DNA of 64,000 nucleotides, from assembly GCF_023702125.1 (NCBI RefSeq), contig NZ_CP098415.1, forward strand, positions 1,984,001-2,048,000, in the 5' to 3' direction. The DNA is from Halorubrum hochsteinianum. Its GTDB lineage: Archaea > Halobacteriota > Halobacteria > Halobacteriales > Haloferacaceae. A model generated the notes under the pieces. It did no database searches. It saw only the letters and a program-made list of their open reading frames with translations, and was not told the DNA's origin. Of this stretch, positions 17,043-25,319 are shown piece after piece (position 1 is the stretch's first letter; every line of letters starts with the position of its first letter). The position numbers were made by a program, and so were the translations under genes.

Positions 17043-17237
17043 ATGATGATCCCCGTCCGGTGTTTCACGTGCGGCAACGTCGTGGGTGAACACTGGGAAG
17101 AGTTCAAAGAGCGGGCTCGCGAGGGCGACGAAGATCCCGGCGAGGTGCTCGACGACCTCGGGGTCGACCGGCACTGCTGCCGGCGCATGCTGGTGAGCCA
17201 CCGCGACCTCGTCGACGTCGTCTCACCGTACCAGTAA
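17043..17237 (+). CDS. rpoN: DNA-directed RNA polymerase subunit N (Rpo10)
   Basis: A 64-aa zinc-bundle subunit, equivalent to eukaryotic Rpb10. The zinc ligands are C7 and C10 (RCFTCG) and the adjacent pair C45-C46 (RHCCRRM). The short archaeal length and position after S9 are conserved. It is three bases before rpoK. Confidence 0.95.
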   Translation: MMIPVRCFTCGNVVGEHWEEFKERAREGDEDPGEVLDDLGVDRHCCRRMLVSHRDLVDVVSPYQ

Positions 17238-17240
17238 CCC

Positions 17241-17417
17241 ATGTCAGGACAGCGATACAACCGATACGAGAAGGCACGCATCCTCGGCGCGCGAGCGCTA
17301 CAGGTGTCCTACGGGGCACCCGTGCTGATCGACACGGACCAGACGGAGCCGATCCTCGTCGCCGCGGAGGAGTACGACGCGGGCGCGCTCCCCTTCACGG
17401 TACGGAGGGAGAGCTGA
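17241..17417 (+). CDS. rpoK: DNA-directed RNA polymerase subunit K (Rpo6)
   Basis: A 58-aa gene beginning [20 protein letters not shown] and ending with a [11 protein letters not shown]-type tail. It corresponds to bacterial omega and eukaryotic Rpb6, which help fold and clamp the largest polymerase subunit. The [13 protein letters not shown] helix and the P-x-LI-D-T segment are the recognisable signature. The TGA stop shares its last base with the enolase ATG (TGATG), so the two are coupled. Confidence 0.93.
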   Translation: MSGQRYNRYEKARILGARALQVSYGAPVLIDTDQTEPILVAAEEYDAGALPFTVRRES

Positions 17418-18619
17418 TGACGCGGATCACGAGCGTCTCGCTGCGTCGCGTGCTCGACTCGCGGGGCAACCCGACCGTCGAGGCCGACGTGCTCACCGAG
17501 TCCGGCGGCTTCGGCCGCGGTGCGGCCCCGAGCGGGGCCTCGACCGGCGAGTACGAGGCGATCGAACTGCCCGCGGGCGAGTCGATCGCGAAGGCCCGCG
17601 AACACGCGGTGCCGCGGCTCGAAGGCGTCTACGCGGGCGACCAGCGCGCCGTCGACAACGCGCTCCGCGCCGCCGACGGGACGGACGACTTCTCCGCCAT
17701 CGGCGCGAACAGCGCCGTCGCCATCTCGATGGCGGCCGCGAAGGCCGCCGCCGACGTGCTCGGCGCGCCGTTATACCAGCACCTCGGCGGCGCGTTCCGC
17801 GGGGAGAACTTCCCCGTTCCGCTCGGCAACGTCGTCGGCGGCGGGGAACACGCCAAGGAGGCGACCCACATCCAGGAGTTCCTCGCCGCGCCGGTGGGGG
17901 CGCCGAGCGTCTCGGAGGCCGTCTTCGCGAACGCCGCGGTCCACGCGGCGGTCGCGGACGTGCTCGACGAGCGCGGCGTCCCCGCGGCGAAGGGCGACGA
18001 GGGCGCGTGGGCACCCCCGATCTCGGACGCGGAGGCGTTCGAGGTCGTCGACGAGGCGGTCGACCGCGTCGAGGACGAGGTCGGATTCGAGATCCGCTTC
18101 GGGCTCGACATGGCCGCCGCGGAGCTGTACGACGGCGACCGGGAGGCGTACGTGTACGGCGACGAGACGAAGTCGGCCGACGAGCAGATCGAGTACGTCG
18201 CCGGACTCGTCGACGAGTACGACCTCGCGTACGTCGAGGACCCGCTCGACGAGAACGACTACGAGGCGTTCGCGGAGCTGACCGACCGGGTCGGCGACCG
18301 GACGCTGATCTGCGGCGACGACCTGTTCGTCACCAACGTCGAGCGGCTTCGGGACGGGATCGACGCGGGCGCGGCCAACAGCATCCTGATCAAGCCGAAC
18401 CAGATCGGGACGCTGTCGGACGCGTTCGACGCGGTCGAACTCGCCGCCCGCAACGGGTACGAGACGGTCATCTCGCACCGCTCGGGCGAGACCGAGGACA
18501 CGACCATCGCACACCTCGCCGTGGCGACCGACGCCGGATACATCAAGACCGGTACGGTCGGCGGCGAGCGAACGGCCAAGCTGAACGAACTGGTCCGCAT
18601 CGCGGACGACGCGGTATGA
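17417..18619 (+). CDS. eno: Enolase (phosphopyruvate hydratase)
   Basis: A 400-aa glycolytic enzyme interconverting 2-phosphoglycerate and phosphoenolpyruvate with Mg2+. It has [19 protein letters not shown] at the start, the catalytic KGDEGAWAP loop, metal ligands in the [24 protein letters not shown] and [10 protein letters not shown] strands, and the [18 protein letters not shown] signature. Linkage with rpoK and S2 is a standard archaeal arrangement. Confidence 0.95.
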   Translation: MTRITSVSLRRVLDSRGNPTVEADVLTESGGFGRGAAPSGASTGEYEAIELPAGESIAKAREHAVPRLEGVYAGDQRAVDNALRAADGTDDFSAIGANSAVAISMAAAKAAADVLGAPLYQHLGGAFRGENFPVPLGNVVGGGEHAKEATHIQEFLAAPVGAPSVSEAVFANAAVHAAVADVLDERGVPAAKGDEGAWAPPISDAEAFEVVDEAVDRVEDEVGFEIRFGLDMAAAELYDGDREAYVYGDETKSADEQIEYVAGLVDEYDLAYVEDPLDENDYEAFAELTDRVGDRTLICGDDLFVTNVERLRDGIDAGAANSILIKPNQIGTLSDAFDAVELAARNGYETVISHRSGETEDTTIAHLAVATDAGYIKTGTVGGERTAKLNELVRIADDAV

Positions 18620-18635
18620 CGGACCGACACCACGC

Positions 18636-19454
18636 ATGAGCGAAGACAACGACGCGGTCGAACTCGACGACGACGCGGAGACCGAGGCGGTCGACGCGGC
18701 GGTCGAGGAGGAGGCCGACACGACCGAGGAACCGACCGCCGACGCGGCCGCCGAGGGGGCGTCCGCCGACGCCGAAACTGGGACCGCCGACGCCGAGAGC
18801 GCGGCCGCCGAAGAAACGACCGAGGAGGAGGAGGACGCCTCCCCGTTCGACGACGACGTCATGCCGGACGACGACGTCGACCTGCTGATCCCCGTCGAGG
18901 ACTACCTCTCCGCCGGTGTCCACATCGGGACCCAGCAGAAGACGAAGGACATGGAGCGGTTCATCCACCGCGTCCGCGACGACGGGCTGTACGTCCTCGA
19001 CGTGAGCCTGACTGACCAGCGGATCCGCACGGCCGCGGACTTCCTCTCGAACTACAACCCCGAGCAGATCCTCGTCACGTCCTCGCGGCAGTACGGCCGG
19101 TTCCCGGCCGAGAAGTTCGCGGACGCCATCGGTGCCCGCGCCCGGACCGGCCGGTTCATCCCGGGCACGCTGACGAACCCCGACTACGCCGGCTACATCG
19201 AGCCGGACGTCGTCGTGGTGACCGACCCGATCGGCGACGCGCAGGCCGTCAAGGAGGCCATCACCGTCGGCATCCCGGTCATCGCGATGTGTGACTCCAA
19301 CAACCAGCTGTCGAACGTCGACCTCGTCATCCCGACGAACAACAAGGGTCGTCGCGCGCTGTCGGTCGTCTACTGGCTCCTCGCCAACGAGACGCTCGAC
19401 CGCCGCGGCACCGACACCGTGTTCGCCCTCGAAGACTTCGAGGACGAGCTCTAA
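18636..19454 (+). CDS. rps2: 30S ribosomal protein S2
   Basis: A 272-aa protein. The first 75 residues are a haloarchaeal extension made almost entirely of Asp, Glu, Ala and Thr. The S2 core follows: [14 protein letters not shown], the [12 protein letters not shown] helix, and the C-terminal [19 protein letters not shown] signature. It is the last gene of the operon; a five-T run follows the stop. Confidence 0.94.
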   Translation: MSEDNDAVELDDDAETEAVDAAVEEEADTTEEPTADAAAEGASADAETGTADAESAAAEETTEEEEDASPFDDDVMPDDDVDLLIPVEDYLSAGVHIGTQQKTKDMERFIHRVRDDGLYVLDVSLTDQRIRTAADFLSNYNPEQILVTSSRQYGRFPAEKFADAIGARARTGRFIPGTLTNPDYAGYIEPDVVVVTDPIGDAQAVKEAITVGIPVIAMCDSNNQLSNVDLVIPTNNKGRRALSVVYWLLANETLDRRGTDTVFALEDFEDEL

Positions 19455-19463
19455 CGCGGTCGC

Positions 19464-19468
19464 TTTTT
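19464..19468 (+). terminator. T-run after the ribosomal-protein operon
   Basis: Five consecutive T residues in otherwise GC-rich DNA, ten bases after the S2 stop, match the simple oligo-T termination signal of archaea. The next gene is on the opposite strand. Confidence 0.45.
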
Positions 19469-19536
19469 GAGTTCTCGGTTCCGTTTCGGTCACCGCCCGG
19501 GAGCGACCGGTGTCTCGCCCGCGAGGGGACGCCGGG

Positions 19537-19875
19537 TTAGACGAGGTCCGGCGTGTAGGGGTACGCGTAGACCTCCCCGTCGTTCGCCCGCACGGTCGCG
19601 ATGAGCACCAGGATGAGGTCCGCGATCCCGATGATCGGGAACAGCAGGAGCCCGATGAACACGAAGCTCAGGACCCCCGCGATCATGAGCGCGACGAAGA
19701 CGACGATCTGGAAGTTCAGCGAGTTCTTCGCGTTCTGTTTGACGAGTTCGTCGTCGTCGTCCGCGAGGACCAGAAACAGGATCGGCCCGAGGAAGGAGGC
19801 GAAAAGCGCCGACGCGTGCGACAGCGCCGCGAGCGTCGTGTCGCCCTCGACGGTGTTGCTATCAGGTATTGACAT
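19537..19875 (-). CDS. DUF4870/Tic20-like membrane protein
   Basis: A 112-aa protein with three to four membrane segments. The pattern LAALSHASALFASFLGPILFL, then DDELVKQNAKNSLNFQIV and a closing IADLILVLIATVRANDG strand, is that of DUF4870 proteins, whose function is not established. The hydrophilic loop with two Asn residues (QNAKNSLNFQ) is the family hallmark. A TATA-like CTTATG lies about 30 bases upstream. Confidence 0.85.
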   Translation of the reverse strand: MSIPDSNTVEGDTTLAALSHASALFASFLGPILFLVLADDDDELVKQNAKNSLNFQIVVFVALMIAGVLSFVFIGLLLFPIIGIADLILVLIATVRANDGEVYAYPYTPDLV

Positions 19876-19933
19876 AGCGGGAGAGCGGTTTCGGAGCTAA
19901 CTCATAAGCTTTGGGACAACTGTTCGGCCGCGC

Positions 19934-20515
19934 TCAGTCGGCCGTCGACGACCCGTCGTCAGGCGCTTCCTCGGGCACGTCGTGGGTCCAGCGCGGCTCT
20001 ATCTCGCGGTTCGCCAAGACGACGCGGTCGCCGGCGTCCGTGTCGATCCGCGTCTTCCGGAGTTCGATGGCGGCGACGGTGCCGGTCACGCCCTTCGCCT
20101 CGACGCGGTAGCCGACGTTGAAGTCGGGATCGCGGAGGAGGTAGACGCCGGCAACGGTGTCCTCGATCATCTCGGAGAGCGCGTACGAGACGCCGAGCGC
20201 GATGAAGCCGACCGCGGTGCCGAGGCTCGCCGCGATGTCGCCCATCCCCAGGACCTTCAGGAACGTGAGCGCGACGCCGAACCACAGGAAGATCGCCACG
20301 AGCGTGACGATGAGGTCGCCGACGAGCTCGCGGTCCCCGACGTACACCCGGTTGATCGACGACCGGAGGACCGCGAGGACGACCCTGACCGTCGCGTACG
20401 CCAGCGCGAGGAACACCAGTCCCGAGAGCAGCCGCGGGATGGCGACCGCCAACCCCTCGACGAAGTTCGTGAACGAGCGGGTCAGAAGCGACGGGAGCGC
20501 GGGCATGGCCCGCAC
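19934..20515 (-). CDS. Small-conductance mechanosensitive channel (MscS family)
   Basis: A 193-aa short MscS-type protein with three membrane segments (about residues 22-45, 62-85 and 95-118). The pore helix carries small Ala/Gly residues (GDIAASLGTAVGFIALGVSYALS), and the beta domain follows (PDFNVGYRVEAKGVTGTVAAI). It releases solute under membrane tension. The large C-terminal cage domain of E. coli MscS is largely absent, as in many archaeal members. It is divergent from mevalonate kinase. Confidence 0.85.
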   Translation of the reverse strand: MRAMPALPSLLTRSFTNFVEGLAVAIPRLLSGLVFLALAYATVRVVLAVLRSSINRVYVGDRELVGDLIVTLVAIFLWFGVALTFLKVLGMGDIAASLGTAVGFIALGVSYALSEMIEDTVAGVYLLRDPDFNVGYRVEAKGVTGTVAAIELRKTRIDTDAGDRVVLANREIEPRWTHDVPEEAPDDGSSTAD

Positions 20516-20633
20516 GACGGCGGCCGCCGGTGAAAAACTGACGGGGAACGGGGTCGCCGTCCCGCGTCCGCTCCCCGCCGCGGCCGACCCCGCAAGCGCA
20601 ACGCCTGTAAGCGCGGGGAGAGAGGTGTCTCGT

Positions 20634-21650
20634 ATGACCGTTTGCGAAGCGCCGGGGAAGGTGTACCTCTTCGGCGAACACGCCGTCGTCTACGGCGAAC
20701 CGGCCGTGCCGGCGGCCATCGAGCGGCGCGCCACGGTGACCGCCGAGCCCCGCGAGGACGACCACGTGCGCGTCGAGGCCGAGGACCTCTCCTTGGACGG
20801 GTTCACGGTGGAGTACTCCGGCGGCACCGGCGACCGCCCGGACGTGGACGTGCCGACCCCGCTCGTCGAGGCCGCGATGGGCTACGTCGACGCCGCGGTC
20901 GAGCAGGCGCGGGCGGCGGCCGACGCCCCCGACGCCGGCTTCGACATCACCGTCGAGAGCGACATCCCGCTCGGGGCGGGGCTGGGGTCGTCGGCGGCCG
21001 TGGTCGTGGCCGGCATCGACGCCGCGACCCGCGCGCTCGGCGAGCCGCTCGACCGCCGCGAACTCGCCGACCGGGCGTTCCGGGCCGAGTACGACGTTCA
21101 GGACGGGCAGGCCTCCCGCGCCGACACGTTCTGCTCGGCGATGGGCGGCGCGGTCCGCGTCGAGGGCGACGACTGCGAGCGGATCGGCGCGCCGAACCTC
21201 CCGTTCGTCGTCGGCTTCGACGGGGGCGCGGGCGACACGGGCGAGCTCGTCGCCGGCGTCCGCGAACTGCGGGCGGAACACGAGTTCGCCGCGGACACGG
21301 TGGCGTCCATCGGAGACCTCGTCCGGACGGGCGAGGGGCTGCTCGCCGAGGCCGACGCCGACGCGGAGCCGGAGCCGGCGCTGCTCGCGGAGCTGGGCGA
21401 GCTGATGGACTTCAACCACGGGCTGCTCGCGGCGCTCGGCGTCTCCGCCCGGTCGCTCGACGCGATGGTCTGGGCGGCGCGGGACGCGGGCGCACACGGC
21501 GCGAAGCTCACCGGCGCGGGCGGCGGCGGCTGCGTCGTCGCGCTCGACGAGAGCGACGCGAGCGAGACCGCCCTCTCCTTTACGCAGGGCTGTGAGGAGG
21601 CGTTCCGAGCCGAGCTGGCGACGGAGGGCGTTCGGGTGGTGGAGCCGTGA
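20634..21650 (+). CDS. mvk: Mevalonate kinase
   Basis: A 338-aa GHMP kinase phosphorylating mevalonate in the pathway to archaeal isoprenoid lipids. It starts with APGKVYLFGEHAVVYG, the ATP-binding motif is IPLGAGLGSSAAVVVAG, and the C-terminal GAKLTGAGGGGCVVAL loop closes the active site. The ATG at 20634 is chosen over a longer in-frame extension that overlaps the divergent channel gene. Its TGA overlaps the GTG start of the next kinase. Confidence 0.94.
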   Translation: MTVCEAPGKVYLFGEHAVVYGEPAVPAAIERRATVTAEPREDDHVRVEAEDLSLDGFTVEYSGGTGDRPDVDVPTPLVEAAMGYVDAAVEQARAAADAPDAGFDITVESDIPLGAGLGSSAAVVVAGIDAATRALGEPLDRRELADRAFRAEYDVQDGQASRADTFCSAMGGAVRVEGDDCERIGAPNLPFVVGFDGGAGDTGELVAGVRELRAEHEFAADTVASIGDLVRTGEGLLAEADADAEPEPALLAELGELMDFNHGLLAALGVSARSLDAMVWAARDAGAHGAKLTGAGGGGCVVALDESDASETALSFTQGCEEAFRAELATEGVRVVEP

Positions 21651-22426
21651 CGGACGCCCGAGCGGGGTCGGATCCCCCCGTCGTTCTCAAGCTCGGCGGG
21701 AGCCTGATCACCAAGAAGGACCGCCCGGAGACGCTGGACGAGGCGTCGCTCGACGCCGCCTGCGACGCCGTCGCCGACGCGCTCGCGGCGGGCGACATCG
21801 ACCGGCTCGTCGTCGTCCACGGCGGCGGGAGCTTCGGTCACCACCACGCCAGCGAGCACGGCGTGTCGACGACTGAGGGGACCCGCGACGCGGAGGCGGT
21901 GGCCGCGATCCACGGCGCGATGAAGCGGCTGAACGCGCGCGTGTTAGAGCGGCTCCGCGAGCGGGGCGTCCCCGCGGTCCCCGTCCACCCGCTGTCGCTC
22001 GCGGCGCGGGCCGACGGAGCGGACGGCGACCTCGACCTCCCGCTCGGGTCGACGGCGACGCTGCTCGGCGAGGGGTTCGTCCCCGTCCTCCACGGCGACG
22101 GCGTCGCGACCGCCGGCGACGGGGTCACGGTCGTCTCGGGCGACGAACTGGTCGTCGAACTCGCGACCGGACTGGGCGCACGCCGCGTCGGGGTCTGTTC
22201 GACGGTTCCCGGCGTGCTCGACTCCGACGGGGAGGTGATCCGCGAGATCGACGCGTTCGCGGCGGTCGCGGACGCGCTCGGCGCGAGCGACGCGACGGAC
22301 GTCTCGGGCGGGATGGCAGCGAAAGTGCGGGAGCTGCTCGGGCTCGACGCGCCGGCGTACGTGTTCGGCGGCGAGGACCTGGTCCCGTTCCTGCGGGGCG
22401 AGGACGCCGGGACCCGGATCGACTGA
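21647..22426 (+). CDS. ipk: Isopentenyl phosphate kinase
   Basis: A 259-aa amino-acid-kinase-fold enzyme making isopentenyl diphosphate from isopentenyl phosphate, the last step of the archaeal mevalonate route. It has VVLKLGGSLITKKD at the N-terminus, HGGGSFGHHHA with the catalytic histidine, and a C-terminal TDVSGGMAAKVRELL helix. It starts with GTG overlapping the mevalonate kinase stop (GTGA), so the two pathway enzymes are co-translated. Confidence 0.92.
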   Translation: MTDARAGSDPPVVLKLGGSLITKKDRPETLDEASLDAACDAVADALAAGDIDRLVVVHGGGSFGHHHASEHGVSTTEGTRDAEAVAAIHGAMKRLNARVLERLRERGVPAVPVHPLSLAARADGADGDLDLPLGSTATLLGEGFVPVLHGDGVATAGDGVTVVSGDELVVELATGLGARRVGVCSTVPGVLDSDGEVIREIDAFAAVADALGASDATDVSGGMAAKVRELLGLDAPAYVFGGEDLVPFLRGEDAGTRID

Positions 22427-22477
22427 TCGGGTGACCCCGGGCGCGTCAGGAACGGCGGTCCGCCCGGGTACAGAACC

Positions 22478-22484
22478 CTTATTC
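22478..22484 (+). promoter_or_regulatory. TATA box for the mrp gene
   Basis: CTTATTC lies 24-30 bases before the mrp ATG, giving a predicted leaderless transcript. Confidence 0.5.
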
Positions 22485-22507
22485 GCGCCACGGCCCTCCC
22501 TGCCGGC

Positions 22508-23551
22508 ATGAACGAATCGGACGTGCGGGAGCGGCTCGCAGACGTGCGGGACCCGGACCTCGGAGACGACATCGTCTCGCTCGGGTTAGTGAACGGCATC
22601 GACCTCGACGACGGGGCGGGGACGGTCCACGTGTCGCTGGCGCTCGGCGCGCCGTTCTCGCCGACGGAGTCGTCGATCGCCGACGACGTGCGGGACGCGC
22701 TCGACGACACGGGGCTCGACGTCGAGCTGTCGGCGTCGATCCCGGACGACCTCTCGGCGGACGAGCAGGTGCTGCCGGGCGTGAAGAACGTGATCGCGGT
22801 CGCCTCCGGGAAGGGGGGAGTCGGCAAGTCGACGACTGCGGTCAACCTCGCGGCCGGGCTCTCGGAGCTGGGCGCGCGCGTCGGCCTGTTCGACGCCGAC
22901 GTGTACGGGCCGAACGTCCCGCGGATGGTGTCGGCCGAGCAGCGCCCGGAGACCGACGGCGAGACGATCGTCCCGCCCGAGCAGTTCGGCCTGAAGCTGA
23001 TGAGCATGGACTTTCTCACGGGCGAGGACGACCCCGTCATCTGGCGCGGCCCGATGGTCCACAAGATCATCACGCAGCTCGTCGAGGACGTCGAGTGGGG
23101 CGAGCTGGACTACCTGATCATGGACCTCCCGCCGGGGACCGGCGACACTCAGCTCACGATCCTCCAGACGCTGCCGCTGACCGGGGCCGTGATCGTCACG
23201 ACCCCGCAGGACGTCGCGCTCGACGACGCGACGAAGGGGCTCCGGATGTTCGGCAAACACGACACGAACGTCCTCGGCATCGCGGAGAACATGTCCGGGT
23301 TCAAGTGTCCCGACTGCGGCGGGTTCCACGAGATCTTCGGCTCCGGCGGCGGGAAGGCGCTCGCCGCCGACCACGACCTCCCCTACCTCGGCGGCGTCCC
23401 GCTCGACCCGTCCGTCCGGACCGGCGGCGACGACGGCGAGCCGATCGTCTTAGAGGACGGCGAGACCGCGGACGCGTTCAAGGTGATCGTCGAGAACGTC
23501 GCGGACAACGCCGGCGTGGTCCAGCGCCGGAAGGTGTCGCGGAGCCGATGA
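22508..23551 (+). CDS. mrp: Mrp/NBP35-family iron-sulfur cluster carrier ATPase
   Basis: A 347-aa protein that carries and transfers Fe-S clusters to target proteins. An N-terminal MIP18/DUF59 domain (about residues 1-85) precedes the P-loop ATPase with the deviant Walker A GKGGVGKST near residue 101. The bridging cluster ligands are the CPDC pair near residue 262 (FKCPDCGGFHEIFG). The MIP18-ATPase fusion is common in archaea. It overlaps the next gene by ATGA. Confidence 0.93.
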   Translation: MNESDVRERLADVRDPDLGDDIVSLGLVNGIDLDDGAGTVHVSLALGAPFSPTESSIADDVRDALDDTGLDVELSASIPDDLSADEQVLPGVKNVIAVASGKGGVGKSTTAVNLAAGLSELGARVGLFDADVYGPNVPRMVSAEQRPETDGETIVPPEQFGLKLMSMDFLTGEDDPVIWRGPMVHKIITQLVEDVEWGELDYLIMDLPPGTGDTQLTILQTLPLTGAVIVTTPQDVALDDATKGLRMFGKHDTNVLGIAENMSGFKCPDCGGFHEIFGSGGGKALAADHDLPYLGGVPLDPSVRTGGDDGEPIVLEDGETADAFKVIVENVADNAGVVQRRKVSRSR

Positions 23552-23910
23552 CCGACGCGGACGACGGGCCGAGCGCCGCCGGGGGGAGCGACGCGGAAGG
23601 AACCGACGCGGAAGGGAGCGACGCCGACGGGGACGGTCCCGAGGACGGCCTCGCAGCCGCCGGCGTCGACCCGGTCGTCCCGGACGGCGTCGACGCGGGC
23701 GAGTTCGCGGACGACGAGGAGGTCCGGGCGTTCCTGCGCGAGGTCGCCGAGGACGTCCGCGGGGACAGCTCGGAGAGCAAGCAGCTCTCGGCGGTGCTGT
23801 ACCGCGTGTCGGACCTGTACGACCCCGACGAGGAGACCTCGCCGGAGGAGATCTACCTCAACGTCCGCCACATCATGCGGATCAAAGCCGAGGGCGGACT
23901 GCGTCGCTGA
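23548..23910 (+). CDS. Hypothetical acidic protein coupled to Mrp
   Basis: A 120-aa protein whose ATG overlaps the mrp stop. The first 45 residues are Gly/Asp/Glu-rich and disordered-looking; a compact alpha-helical domain follows, with repeated EEVRAFLREVAEDVRG and SKQLSAVLYRVSDLYDP helices and a basic end. There are no cysteines, so it is not a cluster scaffold. Coupling to mrp suggests a partner, but no function is known. Confidence 0.75.
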   Translation: MTDADDGPSAAGGSDAEGTDAEGSDADGDGPEDGLAAAGVDPVVPDGVDAGEFADDEEVRAFLREVAEDVRGDSSESKQLSAVLYRVSDLYDPDEETSPEEIYLNVRHIMRIKAEGGLRR

Positions 23911-23992
23911 GAGACCTCGGGGGATTCGCGGCGTCCCCCGACGTCCGAGTGCGACCGCCAGAGTGAGGCCCCCGGCGACCGACCGGCCGAAC

Positions 23993-24724
23993 ATGGACCT
24001 GACGACCGCGCTCGACGCCCGCGACGCGACCGTCTGCGTCGTCGGCGCGGGCGGCAAGAAGTCGACGCTGTTCGCGCTCGCCGACCGGCTGGACCGGGCG
24101 GTGGTGACGGCGAGCGTCCGGATACCGATCTTCGACGACCGGGTTGCCGCGGTGCGGGTGACGGAGGACCCGGTGGCCGCGATCGAGGAGGCCGGAGACG
24201 GCGACTGGCCGCTCGGGCTGGTCCCGGAGCGCGACCGGTCGGACCGCTACCTCGGATACGAGGCGGAGACCGTCTCCGAGATCGCCGACGCCGCCCCGGG
24301 CGCGACGCTCGTGAAGGCGGACGGCGCGCGCCTCCGGGAGTTCAAAGCGCCGGGCGACCACGAGCCGCAGATCCCGTCGGCCGCGGACGTGGTCGCCCCG
24401 ATCGCGAGCGCGCACGTCGTCGGCGAACCGCTCACCGAGGACCTCGTCCACCGACCGGAGGAGGTCGCGGCGATCACGGGCCGCGAGATCGGGTCGGAGA
24501 TCCGTCCCGCGGATGTCGCGACCGTGCTCGCCAGCCCGGCGGGCGGGCTGAAGGGCGTCCCGAGCGACGCGACGGCGATCCCGGTCGTGAACAAGGTCGA
24601 CGACGAGGCGGACGCGGTCGCGGCCCGGAAGATCGCGGGAGAGATCACGTTCCGCGCGAACGTGCCGCGCGTCCTCCTCACGCGCCTGATCGCGGACGAT
24701 CCGGTCGTCGAGATCGTCGAGTAG
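23993..24724 (+). CDS. yqeC: YqeC-like selenium/molybdenum hydroxylase accessory protein
   Basis: A 243-aa P-loop-type protein with VVGAGGKKSTLFALADRL at residues 13-30, VKADGARLREFKAPGDHEPQIP in the middle and a nucleotide-specificity-like VVNKVDDEADA segment. This is the pattern of YqeC, linked by genome context to selenium-dependent molybdenum hydroxylases. It lies just before a molybdopterin formate dehydrogenase gene here, supporting a cofactor-maturation role. Its stop faces the next gene's stop with a four-base gap. Confidence 0.8.
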   Translation: MDLTTALDARDATVCVVGAGGKKSTLFALADRLDRAVVTASVRIPIFDDRVAAVRVTEDPVAAIEEAGDGDWPLGLVPERDRSDRYLGYEAETVSEIADAAPGATLVKADGARLREFKAPGDHEPQIPSAADVVAPIASAHVVGEPLTEDLVHRPEEVAAITGREIGSEIRPADVATVLASPAGGLKGVPSDATAIPVVNKVDDEADAVAARKIAGEITFRANVPRVLLTRLIADDPVVEIVE

Positions 24725-24728
24725 CGGG

Positions 24729-25145
24729 CTACGTGGACTCCTCCGGGAGATCCTCGAACGACCGCCAGAGCGCCCGGTACAGCGTCCACGCGTCGACGCC
24801 GTCGAGCGCGGTGAGGGCGGCGAGCGCGGCGTCGGCGTCGCCGTCGGTCGGGTCGGACTCGGTCGCTCCCGCCGTCTCGACGGCCGCGTCGATCGCGTCG
24901 ACCACGTCGTCGAACGCGTTGTCCCGGAACGCCTCCTCGCGCTCGCGCCGCTCCCGGTCCGGATACTCGCCGAGGTACCGGCGGAAGTACCACCGGACGA
25001 TCCACTGGGCGTCCCGCCGCCCGTACTCGTCGCCCGCGAACGCCCTCGGGACCGTCTCGACGTGCTGGCGCTCCACGTCGTACAGGGGCTCCCGCTCCGC
25101 GTACTCGCGGGCGCGGTCGCGGACCGTCGACTCGCTCAGATCCAT
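24729..25145 (-). CDS. Hypothetical haloarchaeal protein
   Basis: A 138-aa protein started at the ATG at 25145 (MDLSESTVRDRAREYAERE). It is alpha-helical, charged, with several Trp and Tyr residues (AQWIVRWYFRRYLGEYPD near residue 45) and an Ala/Asp-rich segment before a final helix. The open frame continues upstream but that part has unusual Arg-rich composition and is rejected. No family was recognised. It ends four bases from the yqeC stop. Confidence 0.65.
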   Translation of the reverse strand: MDLSESTVRDRAREYAEREPLYDVERQHVETVPRAFAGDEYGRRDAQWIVRWYFRRYLGEYPDRERREREEAFRDNAFDDVVDAIDAAVETAGATESDPTDGDADAALAALTALDGVDAWTLYRALWRSFEDLPEEST

Positions 25146-25319
25146 CGGCCCCCGGTACGACGGCGGCCGGGATGAACGTTCGTCTCGGCGGGGCCGCCCG
25201 CGTCGGGGTCCGGGGGCCCCGCTCGACGGCCTCGGTTCCGAGCGGGACGGACCACCGGTACACTCATGGAGTCCACGACGGATCGTGCGGTATGTGCCCA
25301 CAGGAGGGCGGTGAGACCG